From Baffinella frigidus (lineage: Eukaryota > Cryptophyceae > Cryptomonadales > Baffinellaceae), in NCBI GenBank assembly GCA_026770585.1, contig MU647030.1, positions 143,140 through 161,355 of the forward strand: a stretch of 18,216 nt of DNA, in the 5' to 3' direction. Positions 6,654 to 14,194 of the stretch are shown here, in pieces. Made by a program: the position numbers and the translations under genes. Below the pieces are notes generated by a model. It saw only the letters and a list, made by a program, of their open reading frames with translations, was not told the DNA's origin and ran no database searches. How positions within the stretch are numbered: the stretch's first letter is position 1; each line of letters starts with the position of its first letter.

Positions 6654-7064
6654 ATTGTAGAAATGGACTCCGCGCGGATTTTTAGAACGTGAGGTGAGGA
6701 GGTCAGGAACGTCAAAAAATCGATTTTTGGACGAAAAATCGATTTTGTGCCATGTTACGGGTGGTTAATTCTATTTTGGGCATCTTGCCCATGCCTAATA
6801 ATGCAAAAAGCTTATGTTAACGGACCCCTTAAGTCCCTCGTTAACGTGGGCTTGCCAGCTCTAAAACGATTTTAAAAGCGATTTCAGGACTTTTGAAGCC
6901 CAAGAATGTTTTCCATTATAAATTGTGTACCAAAGTTACTACTCCGTTAACGTAAGCTTTTTGCATGACTAAGACAGCATAAAAGTTCATTTTTGACGAT
7001 TTTTTATCTCCTGACCTCATTTCCTGACCTGACCTTGAATCCGCGCGGAGCCCATTTCTACAAT
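6654..7064. mobile_element. Fold-back element with long inverted arms
   Basis: The ends pair over 25 bp with one mismatch (6654-6678 and 7040-7064, containing CTCCGCGCGGA). Inner arms pair again over 24 bp with one mismatch (6801-6824 ATGCAAAAAGCTTATGTTAA and 6943-6966). The intervening arm sequence is more diverged (GAGGTCAGG units, AAAATCGATTTT). About 411 bp without a transposase-like ORF. Consistent with a foldback or long-TIR DNA element. Confidence 0.7.
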
Positions 7065-7071
7065 ACTCTCT

Positions 7072-7116
7072 GGTTTCAGAAGATGGTTTCACTCTCTGAA
7101 ACCGTCTTCTAAAACC
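7072..7116. repeat. 20-bp imperfect hairpin
   Basis: GGTTTCAGAAGATGGTTTCA at 7072 pairs with 7097-7116 with few mismatches and a 5-nt loop. It lies immediately right of the fold-back element and may be a separate small element. Confidence 0.6.
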
Positions 7117-7380
7117 AACTTTCAGAGCTGTTTCGAGAAAGTGGGCTTTCAAAAAACGGGGGCGGTCCGGGATTGGTCCGGGATGTTAAAATCTCGCTTC
7201 TCCACCCTCTCTTTTTGCCACAAACCGAAACAGCGAATCAACTAGTCCCACAAACGAAAACCTAAACCCTAACCCCTTACCCCGAGCCAACCAGGCCAAA
7301 AAACGCACAGAACATCGTCCAACCGGCCTGATGACCACAAACTGTGTGGGGGCACAAAATCAGCTCCCACAAACCTGTAG
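7117..7380. other. Intergenic, no gene seen
   Basis: Contains a tandem GGTCCGGGATT duplication near 7164-7186 and a short C-rich telomere-like piece (AAACCTAAACCCTAACCCC) near 7258-7277. No credible ORF. Confidence 0.5.
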
Positions 7381-7468
7381 GTCCTCTAGGTTTTGATTTC
7401 TCCCAACATGGCCCAACGACACGCCTTTCCGTAGAAAAGATCTGCAGAAAAAGCATTTTTTTGCTTTT
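7381..7468 (+). repeat. Dispersed repeat R, copy 2
   Basis: Shares TAGGTTTT, TCTCCCAACATGGCCCAACG and ACACGCC...TTCCGTAGAAA with the copy at 11151, and in reverse with the copy at 5936. Confidence 0.75.
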
Positions 7469-7573
7469 ACGCGTCAGGCATCGCTCAGCCGCGGAAACGA
7501 TTTAAAATATTACTTTATGGTAACGAAGTTTACTACACATTTGGGTTTTACTGGTAACAGTGAAGCATCTGTG

Positions 7574-7671
7574 TACAGGGGTACCTTTATCGATCATAAG
7601 AAACTGCCTTCCCCTATAGCAGGACTATGCCTAGAGGGGGGGCAGTTTCCTACGAGCGAGGTACCCCTGTA
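7574..7671. mobile_element. MITE-like inverted-repeat element, family A copy 4
   Basis: The ends TACAGGGGTACC and GAGCGAGGTACCCCTGTA, with GATCATAAGAAACTGCC inside the left arm, match the elements at 114, 718 and 887. A 5-bp insertion (TTTAT) lies in the left arm. The interior is shortened, giving about 98 bp. TA at both edges. Confidence 0.75.
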
Positions 7672-7985
7672 GTAATTTTTGTTGCCAGAAAAGTAATATT
7701 TTTGCTGGTTTCAGCAGTCAACTCACTCTCCCATTGGTAGTCAACTCACTTTCCCATTGGTGTATTTATCAAGTTGATTGTTAGATGGGCTGTTTCTTTG
7801 GAGTTGACCATGTATCTCCCTTTCCACGTGCTATTCTGATACCTTTTCACGTCCTTTTCTGCCAGGACGTGACCCAGGACGTGACCAGGGAAAGTTGCCG
7901 ACATTGGAGCCATTGTTCATGTTTTGAAGTTCATCCCGGTGGCCAACCGATGAGAAAACCGCTCTAATAGAACGCTCATTATTGT
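7672..7985. other. Intergenic with short tandem duplications
   Basis: A 23-bp unit (AGTCAACTCACTCTCCCATT...) is tandemly repeated at 7716-7738 and 7739-7761 with one mismatch. CAGGACGTGACC is repeated near 7863-7887, next to its complement CACGTCC. A 60-codon reading frame here (7785-7967) has no recognisable domain. Confidence 0.5.
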
Positions 7986-7998
7986 AAAAAAATAATTA

Positions 7999-8300
7999 AC
8001 TCTCAACCCTAAACACTAAACCATAAACCCTAAACCCTGAAACACTGCAACATTGGTTGTGGACCTTGATAAATCCTAAAGCCTAAAGCCTGAAGCCTAA
8101 ACCCTAAAGCCTCAGCCCTAAACCCTCATCCCTCAACCCGCAACCCTAAACTCTAAGCCCTAAATCCTAAACCCTAAACCCTAAACCCTAAACCCTGAAC
8201 CCTAAACCCTAAACCCAAAACCTGAAACACTGTGACATTGGTTGTGGACCTTAATAAACCCTAAACCCTACACCCTAAACCGTAAACTCCGAACCGTGAA
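7999..8300. repeat. Telomere-like C-rich array with interspersed unit
   Basis: CCCTAAA-type units on the plus strand. A 39-bp non-telomeric unit (AACACTGCAACATTGG then TTGTGGACCTTGATAAA) recurs at 8037-8075, 8222-8260 and 8296-8335, so the array has a higher-order structure. Confidence 0.75.
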
Positions 8301-8361
8301 ACACTGCAACATTGGGGGTGGATCTCGATAAATCCAAGAAACCGACCACTTTCTCAAATCC

Positions 8362-8517
8362 GCAAACCGACTGCTTTCTTGCGATCCTTAAGTTGTACAG
8401 CAAACTTACCGTTTTTGTGCAGTCCTCGATTTGTACTGCAAACTGGGGGCTTTTCTTGCGGTCTGTGATTTATACTGCAAACTGGCCGCTTTTTTTGCGG
8501 TCCTTAATTTGTACTGG
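8362..8517 (+). repeat. 39-bp tandem repeat, about four units
   Basis: Units end in TTGTACTGCAAACTGG-like sequence with spacing of 38 or 39 bp (landmarks 8395, 8433, 8472, 8511) and contain CTTTTCTTGCGGTC. Since 39 is a multiple of three, the reading frame at 8312-8527 shows a 13-residue repeat (TANWGLFLRSVIY, TANWPLFLRSLIC). I do not claim it as a gene. Confidence 0.65.
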
Positions 8518-8599
8518 CATTATGTAACGGTTTCCGGTACTCAGCCAAAAACAATAAAGAACACGCACCAGTCAACACTTATCAGCCTGCAACCTTATC

Positions 8600-8624
8600 A
8601 ATTCAAACCCTGAACCCTCAACCT

Positions 8625-8662
<38 letters not shown>

Positions 8663-9790
8663 ACCCTAAACCCTAAACCCTCAACCCTAAACCCTGAACC
8701 CTAAACCCTGACGCTAAACCTTAAACCCTAAACCCTCAACGTCAACCCTCAACCCTAAACTCTGAACCCTGAACCATAGAACGCTCAGCGGTAAGAGATT
8801 TAATCGACCCTTCTGGTACTAATTCGAGAACGCGACCACCGGCCAAACCAAACCCTCTGAACCGTAAACCCTGAACCCTACACCCTAAACCTGCAACCAT
8901 GAACCATGCGCAACTGTCAAACCACAACCCCCAACACTGAAACTAAATACGAAACACGAAACACGAAACAAGAAACAAGAAACAGAAAATACCAAGCACT
9001 CACCCTAGACCCCTAAACCCCAACCCCCGACCCATCAACCCTGACCAATAAACCCCAAACCCTGAATCCTAAACCCTAGACCTTAAACCCCAGACCTTAA
9101 ACCCTAAACCCTAAACCCTAAACCCTAAACCCTATACCCCGAAACCTAAACCCGAAACTGAAACCCTAAAACCTAAAGTTTACCCGGACGACTGTACCTG
9201 AACCTTGAACCCTAAACCCGGAACCCTGAACCCTAAACCTTAAACTCTGAAACCTGATCCCTCATCCCTCAACCCTCAACCCTCATCCCTCAACCCTACA
9301 CCCTAAACCCTGAACCCTCAACCCTGCACCCTGAACAGTAAACCCTGAACCCTGAACCCTGAACCCTAAACCCTAAAGAAACTCAAAACACGAAGCACTA
9401 ACCCCAAACCCCTAAACCCCAACCCCCGACCCATAAACCCTAACCAATAAACCCTAAACCCTCAACCCTCAACCCTAGACCTTAAACCCTAAACCCTAAA
9501 CCCTAAACCCTAAACCCTAAACCCTTAACCCGGAACCCGAAACCCTAAAACCTAAAGTTTACCCGGACGACTGTACTTGAACCTTGAACCCCGAACCCCC
9601 AACCCTCGACCCTTAACCTTAAACTCTAATCCCAAACCCCTAACCCCTAAACCCTAAACCCTAAACCCTAAATCCTAAACCCTAAACTCTAAACCCAGAA
9701 CCCCAAACCCTGAGCCCCGAACCCTGAACCCTGAACCCTGAACCCTAAACCCTGAACCCTAAACCCTTGAAACCCCTAATCCCTAAACAC
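8600..9790. repeat. Telomere-like C-rich array with segmental duplication
   Basis: About 1.2 kb of degenerate CCCTAAA, CCCTCAA and CCCTGAA units. A compound segment occurs twice, about 380-400 bp apart: 8985-9215 and 9384-9595. Both contain CCCCAACCCCCGACCCAT, later AACCTAAAGTTTACCCGG and then ACGACTGTAC. A run of GAAACACGAAACACG occurs at 8950-8985. No gene is supported here. Confidence 0.8.
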
Positions 9791-9931
9791 CTCAAACAAT
9801 AAACTATGCACCCCGAACTGTAAAAAAATAACAGTAAATCGTAAAACCGAAACTCGCATCTGCCGCAAAGCCTCGCGGTCTCAGAGAAAGAGAGTTGTTT
9901 ATTGACAACCAACTGGTCCGGGTTTGCTTTA

Positions 9932-10615
9932 TCACCGAGATGATCTAGCGGACCGGCCTAGACCGAGCTTCATCAGCTCCTTTCGGTGCAGCCCGAGCTT
10001 TATCAGCTCCTTGTGGCTGCACCAAAGCTCCATCAGATCCATCTCTTCGTCAGATTCTCCCAGATGCTCGCTGACGATTTTCTCTACCTCAGAATCTTCT
10101 CGAAGGATCTCACGTAGGCTTTCAGGATTCACTCCGCATGTGCCTGGCCAGGCGAAGGTCTGCATGTGCCTAGCAAGGTTGCCGGACTGCGAGAACGCTT
10201 CGCAGCACCTCTCACAAACATACGGCTTCTCCCCCGAATGCGACCGCATGTGCCTAGCCAGGTTACTGGACGTCGAGAACGCATTGCCGCACGTCTCGCA
10301 GACATGCGGCCGCTCCCCCGAATGCGTCCGCATGTGTGTGGCCAGGTTGCCAGCAGTCGAGAAAGATTCGCAGCACATTTTTCACTTGAAGCAGGCTGTC
10401 GCCCGCCCGCCTCGTCCCTCCTGCTGTTCTCCGTCTCTCGGTCCTCCTGGAGTTCCTGTTCCCTTCCCCTCCGTCCCCACCTTCTTCCTCGATCCCTCAC
10501 TTACACCATCTCCCGCACCTCCCCCCCTTCCTCGCTTCCCCCCTAGCCCCGCTCCTTCCACCAGCTTACCGCGGAGCCTGTACACGTACCGCACGTCCGG
10601 GCCCCCGAGCCTCAC
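9932..10615 (-). pseudogene. C2H2 zinc-finger gene with TGA at first zinc ligand
   Basis: One frame is open from 10615 to 9932 except for a single TGA at 10382-10384. Residues before it are glycine/arginine-rich (GKRGRGGGAGDG, ending ATACFK). After it come KMCCESFSTAGNLATHMRTH, the linker HSGERP, finger 2 (HVCETCGNAFSTSSNLARHM), HSGEKP and finger 3 (YVCERCCEAFSQSGNLARHM). The TGA sits exactly where finger 1 needs its first cysteine (C-x2-C-x12-H-x3-H). Finger 3 ends HMQTF, lacking the last histidine. Next, a piece that would read LARHMR in another frame suggests a collapsed fourth finger. The tail is acidic with a repeated HKELIKLGL/RKELMKLGL. C2H2 fingers usually bind DNA in the nucleus. If translation starts at the ATG at 10378, only finger 2 is complete. 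Pseudogene is the favoured reading. Confidence 0.7.
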
Positions 10616-10618
10616 GTC

Positions 10619-10624
<6 letters not shown>

Positions 10625-10658
<34 letters not shown>

Positions 10659-10690
10659 CTCTCTCCCCCTCCCTCCCCCCCCCTCTCTCT
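10625..10690. repeat. (CT)n and C-rich low-complexity tract
   Basis: CT dinucleotides from about 10625 to 10665, followed by CCCTCCC and more CT. This pyrimidine tract precedes a copy of the ACTACACTCTACAG repeat. Confidence 0.8.
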
Positions 10691-10701
10691 CCGCCCGCCA
10701 C

Positions 10702-10738
10702 CGCACTACACTCTACAGGAGATCCCGTGCGTCATGCC
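10702..10738 (+). repeat. ACTACACTCTACAG repeat, copy 1
   Basis: GCACTACACTCTACAGGAGA followed by CCCGTGCGTCATGCC. It is the most diverged of four copies in this kilobase and is preceded by a pyrimidine tract. Confidence 0.6.
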
Positions 10739-10843
10739 ATAAAGAAAACACGCGTTTTCAGTTTAATCGCATCATCACAACCGCAACGGCCACCCGTGTA
10801 CTTCCCAACCCCAAAACCCTCAACCCTGAACCTGGCCCTTTCG

Positions 10844-10897
10844 CGCGCCGCCAAACTACACTCTACAGAAGATGCCGCACTCCTCCTCGTGCGTCTC
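10844..10897 (+). repeat. ACTACACTCTACAG repeat, copy 2
   Basis: GCGCCGCCAAACTACACTCT followed by ACAGAAGATGCCGCACTCC and GTGCGTCTC. It matches 11544-11600 almost exactly, including the GCGCGCCGCC lead-in. Confidence 0.75.
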
Positions 10898-10929
10898 GTT
10901 GCGATCAATGTTTCATCTATGCACTACAC

Positions 10930-11062
10930 TACCCCTTAAGTGGCCATGGGGTCCACATAGACTACCGAGAGGTCCTAGGCAGGTCATAGGGCCCTACGGT
11001 AGGGCGTCAGGGCGTATGAGCCTACTGGCCACTTAAGAAGCCTACTGACCACTTAAGAGATA
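10930..11062. mobile_element. MITE-like inverted-repeat element, family B copy 2
   Basis: The left end TACCCCTTAAGTGGCCATGG pairs with right-hand GGCCACTTAAG. The right end is duplicated: ACTGGCCACTTAAG at 11024-11037 and ACTGACCACTTAAGAGATA ending at 11062. The core GGTCCTAGG...GGGCCCTACGGTAGGGC is shared with the copy at 527 and with family A. Confidence 0.65.
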
Positions 11063-11093
11063 CACGTGGAGTGCTCCTGGCGTCCCTACCCTA

Positions 11094-11136
11094 GACTACA
11101 CTCTACAGAAGATGCCGCACGCCTCCCCGTGCGTCC
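11094..11136 (+). repeat. ACTACACTCTACAG repeat, copy 3
   Basis: GACTACACTCTACAGAAGAT followed by GCCGCACGCCTCCCCGTGCG. It is directly followed by dispersed repeat R (11151). Confidence 0.7.
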
Positions 11137-11150
11137 CATGGGCTCCTTTA

Positions 11151-11240
11151 GGCCCTTTAGGTTTTAATTTCTCCCAACATGGCCCAACGACACGCCCTTC
11201 CGTAGAAAGAATCTGCAGAGAAAGCATTTTTGCTATCGGC
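11151..11240 (+). repeat. Dispersed repeat R, copy 3
   Basis: TTTAGGTTTTAATTTCTCCC, CCCAACGACACGCCCTTCCG and CTGCAGAGAAAGCATTTTTG match the copies at 7381 and (reverse strand) 5936. Confidence 0.75.
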
Positions 11241-11460
11241 TTTTTTCGGGAAACCTTGCATTTTGTGGGTCGTGTCCGGAGTCTTTTTTTCTTTATTACT
11301 CTCGATACAGGTCCTAAATGAGGCCCTTGCGCCTTGAGTTGAGTGATACAAAAGTCTATGAGCCTTAAGAAACGGGCCTGTCACGTCCAGATTGGACACG
11401 ATCACAAACGTGAAATCGCATCGCAACCGCCCCTCTCAGCCCCCCCCCCGCCCCCTCTCC

Positions 11461-11534
11461 CCCTCTCTCTGTATCTCTGTCTCTGTCTCTGTCTCTGTCT
11501 CTGTCTCTGTCTCTCTGTCTCTGTTTCTCTCTCC
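11461..11534. repeat. (TCTCTG)n microsatellite
   Basis: About eight CTGTCT hexamers followed by CT and C-rich sequence. It leads directly into copy 4 of the ACTACACTCTACAG repeat. Confidence 0.85.
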
Positions 11535-11543
11535 CCCCCCCCC

Positions 11544-11600
11544 CGCGCGCCGCCAAACTACACTCTACAGAAGATGCCGCACTCCTCCCCGTGCGTCTCC
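11544..11600 (+). repeat. ACTACACTCTACAG repeat, copy 4
   Basis: GCGCGCCGCCAAACTACACT, then CTACAGAAGATGCCGCACTC and GTGCGTCTCC. It runs into the TTCGGGA satellite. Confidence 0.75.
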
Positions 11601-11603
11601 TGG

Positions 11604-11957
11604 TTTCGGGATTCGGGTTTAGGTTTGGGCTTTAGGGTTTCGGGATTCGGGTTTCGGGATTCGGGTTTAGGCTTTCGACTTTCGGGATTCGGGATTTGGG
11701 GTTCGAGTTTAGGTTTGGGCTTTCGGCTTTCGGGATTCGGGTTTCGTGTTTCGGGATTCGGGTTCTGAGATTCGGGTTCCGGGATTCGGGATTCAGGATC
11801 CGGGATTCGGTTTCCAGGTTTCGGAATTTGGGTTTCGGGTTTCAGTCTTCGGGATCCGGGATCCGGGTTTCGGGTTTCGGGATCCGGGTTTTGGGATCCA
11901 GGATTCAGGACCCGGGATTCGGGCTCCGGGATTCGGGTTCCGGGATTCGGGATTCGG
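11604..11957. repeat. TTCGGGA/TTTCGGG satellite
   Basis: Degenerate units of seven bases (GGGATTC, GGGTTTC, GGGATCC) in the G-rich orientation. They resemble TTTAGGG with A-to-C change. The long open frames across this stretch in several phases are by-products of the repeat and are not genes. Confidence 0.75.
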
Positions 11958-12260
11958 GGTTACGTTGGCGGGCATCCCGTCGTCGCACGCCCACTGGCAC
12001 TGGTTGAACGACCCCCCAATCGCTTCGGAAGGTGTGGAAGGCCCTAGAAGGTTCTCGAAGGCTCTAGAAGGTTATTCACACCAGATAGAAGGTCGTGTTC
12101 TACACCAGCAGGTTATTTACTACACATAAAAGGATATTTACTACACACAGCAGGCTATTTATTACACAGGCTTTCGGGATTCGGGGTTCGGAGTTACGTT
12201 GGCGGGCAGCCCATCGTCGCACGCCCACTGGCACTGGTTGAAGGAAGCCTCTGAGCCTGG
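11958..12260. repeat. Direct repeat pair with ACGTTGGCGGGCA
   Basis: A unit of about 60 bp (GGTTACGTTGGCGGGCATCC then CGTCGCACGCCCACTGGCAC) lies at about 11952-12008 and again at 12185-12242. Between them are GAAGGTTCTAGAAGG-like units and three TATTTACTACAC-like motifs. Confidence 0.7.
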
Positions 12261-12289
12261 GCCCGAGTAGTGCGCCCCTGCAGAGCAGG

Positions 12290-12400
12290 GTTTGGGGCTG
12301 AGGGTTTGTGCACGGGAGGCACGCACAGCAGTTTAGGGTTTGGTGTTTGGTGTTTGGTGTTTGGTGTTTGGTGTTTGGGGTTTGGTGTCTAGAGTTTAGG
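12290..12400. repeat. TTTGGTG heptamer tract
   Basis: GTTTGGTGTTTGGTG units, about six copies, flanked by TTTAGGG variants. Confidence 0.75.
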
Positions 12401-12446
12401 GCAACCCTCGGGTGTTTCGGACAGGGGGGCGTGGTACCGGGGTGCT

Positions 12447-13210
12447 TCCATTATGCGCAGTCTCAGGCGTTACACGGCCACGTGCACTCCACCTTTTAGA
12501 GCCTCTAGAAGGCTCTGGGACCTTCTAGAGCCTCTAGAAGGCTCTGAAAGTTTATTTACTACATGTTTAAGGAGGAGGCGACACGAGACAAGAAGATATC
12601 GAAGAGTCACCTACCCAGAGTCGTATATCACCAAGTATACAACGTATACTAATATTAAGGGGGTCGCGGCACCTGGGGGCTTCCAGTTGGCGCACGGGAG
12701 GCAGTCGCAGGCTGACCGGAACTGCCCTGCGTCGCACGGCCACGTGCACGCTTGCGACCCCCAACCTCTTTTGGAAGGCGCTGGAAGGCTCTAGAAGGCC
12801 CCAGAAAGTTCTAGAAGGTTATTTGCTACACGTTTGGAGAGGCGTTTCACCAGGGGGCTTCCAGTTGGCGCACGGGAGGCAGTCGCAGGCTGACCGGAAC
12901 TGCCCGGCGTCGCACGGCCACGTGCACTCCAGGCACGCCTGTAAAGCGAAAAGTGTTATTTACTACACGTACGTGCACGCGTGCGACCCCCAACCACTCT
13001 GGAAGACTTTAGAAGGCTCTAAAAGACTCTAAAGGTTATTTACTACACGCGCAGACTGACCGAAACTGCCCGGCGTCGCAAGGCCACGTGCACTCCAGGC
13101 ACGCCTGCAAAACGAAAAGTGTTATTTACTACACGTACGTGCACGCGTGCGACCCCCCTTCACTATGGAAGGCTCTAGAAGGCTCTAGAAGGTGATTTAA
13201 TACGGGGGTC
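12447..13210. repeat. Complex tandem repeat with TTATTTACTACAC and CTCTAGAAGG
   Basis: Four degenerate long units (about 12447-12565, 12660-12845, 12846-13047, 13048-13200). Full units contain GCTTCCAGTTGGCGCACGGG, GCAGGCTGACCGGAACTGCC, GTCGCACGGCCACGTGCAC, then GTGCGACCCCC, short CTCTAGAAGG repeats and a terminal GTTATTTACTACACG. The same ending motif occurs before 12170. I see no protein in it. The units are too regular to be unrelated intergenic DNA. Confidence 0.75.
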
Positions 13211-13446
13211 CACGGCAGGTCATCAGTCAGAATTTCAGGACGCAACGTTTCGTTTCGTGGTACTAAATGGTACGTAGCCACCATCGATTTCGCAGTTACT
13301 CGTCCTTTCCACGTCCGATCCGAATACAAAATTTCGAATCCGGGTACATTTTTTTATAAAAAGACTTGAAGCTGAAATTCCGACGTATGCCCTGACGTGG
13401 TTAGGGATCAGGGTTTGGTGGTTAGGTGTTCGGCTTTCGGGTGCGC
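13211..13446. other. Intergenic, no gene seen
   Basis: AT-richer sequence without telomere-like units until 13400. Short reading frames on the minus strand show no recognisable domain. Confidence 0.4.
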
Positions 13447-13514
13447 ACCGTGACATCAGTCGAGGTGTTGGTGAACACAGTGGTGCCTTCAGGGACACCT
13501 ACGAGCAGTCGTCC
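13447..13514 (+). repeat. Coding-like unit ACCGTGAC, copy 1
   Basis: Aligns with 14241-14309 (shared ACCGTGAC, GAGG.GTTGGTGAA.ACAG, GGTG..TTCAGGG.ACACC). In the plus frame it reads TVTSVEVLVNTVVPSGTPTS, compared with TVTFVEELVKTAVVSGHTHV in the second copy. Substitutions that keep the frame suggest a once-coding unit. Confidence 0.45.
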
Positions 13515-13546
13515 GTTCGAATTTTTGGAAAAAGCGAGAGGACAGG

Positions 13547-13672
13547 CCTCCGACGAGACATCAAATTGAGACTGGAGCATGAGCCATTTCCTTCGCCTAG
13601 AGCTCGATTTTTGAGGCTCCGGCCCACAAAACGGCTCATTCTCCAGCCTCCATTTGAATCTCTTCGGGGGGC
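13547..13672. repeat. Imperfect inverted repeat
   Basis: 13562-13585 pairs with 13633-13656 over 24 bp with four mismatches (core GAGACTGGAGCATGAGCC). Weaker pairing extends to about 13547 and 13672. A minus-strand reading frame over 13499-13741 probably only reflects this hairpin. Confidence 0.5.
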
Positions 13673-13737
13673 GGTGGTTAGGTGTCCTGCTCGTCTCGTG
13701 ATAGTAAAGCGCGCAGCGTAAAGCGGCTTCCTAAATC

Positions 13738-13908
13738 TCACCCGGACGAGTATTTCTGAGATATACGATTTCGGGGACCACCGATGCGATTTTGGTGTAC
13801 CTTAAGGATGTACATCGTGAAGTTACTACTATGCCAGGCCAATATGAACAGCCGCTAAGCCTTAATATACACCAAAAACGTATTCCTCAGGAACACTCGT
13901 CCGGATGA
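13738..13908. mobile_element. Inverted-repeat element with CCGGACGAG ends
   Basis: The ends TCACCCGGACGAGTATTTCT and CACTCGTCCGGATGA pair with several mismatches. Inner arms pair too (TTTGGTGTACCTTAAG at 13791 with CTTAATATACACCAAA at 13861). About 171 bp and noncoding. Target duplication unclear. Confidence 0.6.
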
Positions 13909-13913
13909 AACCC

Positions 13914-14190
13914 GAAAGCAGGCTGTCTCCCCCGGGAGTCGACCCCCCCCTAAGGTAGAAACCCAAAACCCGAGACCCGAAACCCGAAACCCTAAACCCT
14001 AAACCCGAAAACCCCTAGGGTGCGGACAGGCCGACGTTTTTCTGCCGGAAAACGTCGAAAAACGTCGGCCTGTCCGCACCCTAGGGGGTTTCGGGTTTCG
14101 GGTTTAGGCTTTGCTTTTGAAAGCAGGCTGTCTCCCCCGGGAGTCGACCCCCCCCTACCTTCCGGCAGAAAAACGTCGGTCTGTCAGCAC
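13914..14190. repeat. Direct repeats enclosing a 30-bp perfect hairpin
   Basis: A 39-bp exact direct repeat (GAAAGCAGGCTGTCTCCCCC...) lies at 13914-13952 and 14119-14157. Between them, 14012-14041 and 14058-14087 pair perfectly (CCCCTAGGGTGCGGACAGGC...) with a 16-nt loop. The pairing extends to 41 bp with one mismatch. A third, diverged piece of the arm plus part of the loop lies at 14158-14191, after the second direct repeat. Telomere-like CCCTAAA/CCCGAAA units sit inside the structure. Confidence 0.75.
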
Positions 14191-14194
14191 CCTA

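Noticed and set aside
10376-10390. Selenocysteine reading of the TGA
   Set aside because: No SECIS-like hairpin was identified by eye and Sec is not expected at a structural zinc ligand; listed only as an alternative.
9924-10742. 272-codon plus-strand ORF
   Set aside because: It is antisense to the zinc-finger frame and continues through the CT microsatellite and C-rich tract; its Pro/Ser-rich composition reflects these.
11343-12129. Overlapping long plus-strand ORFs rich in GFGFRDSG
   Set aside because: By-products of the TTCGGGA satellite, which is open in several frames; no non-repetitive domain.
12447-13210. Possible CRISPR-like array
   Set aside because: Units are long, degenerate and without uniform spacers; it is a eukaryotic complex tandem repeat.
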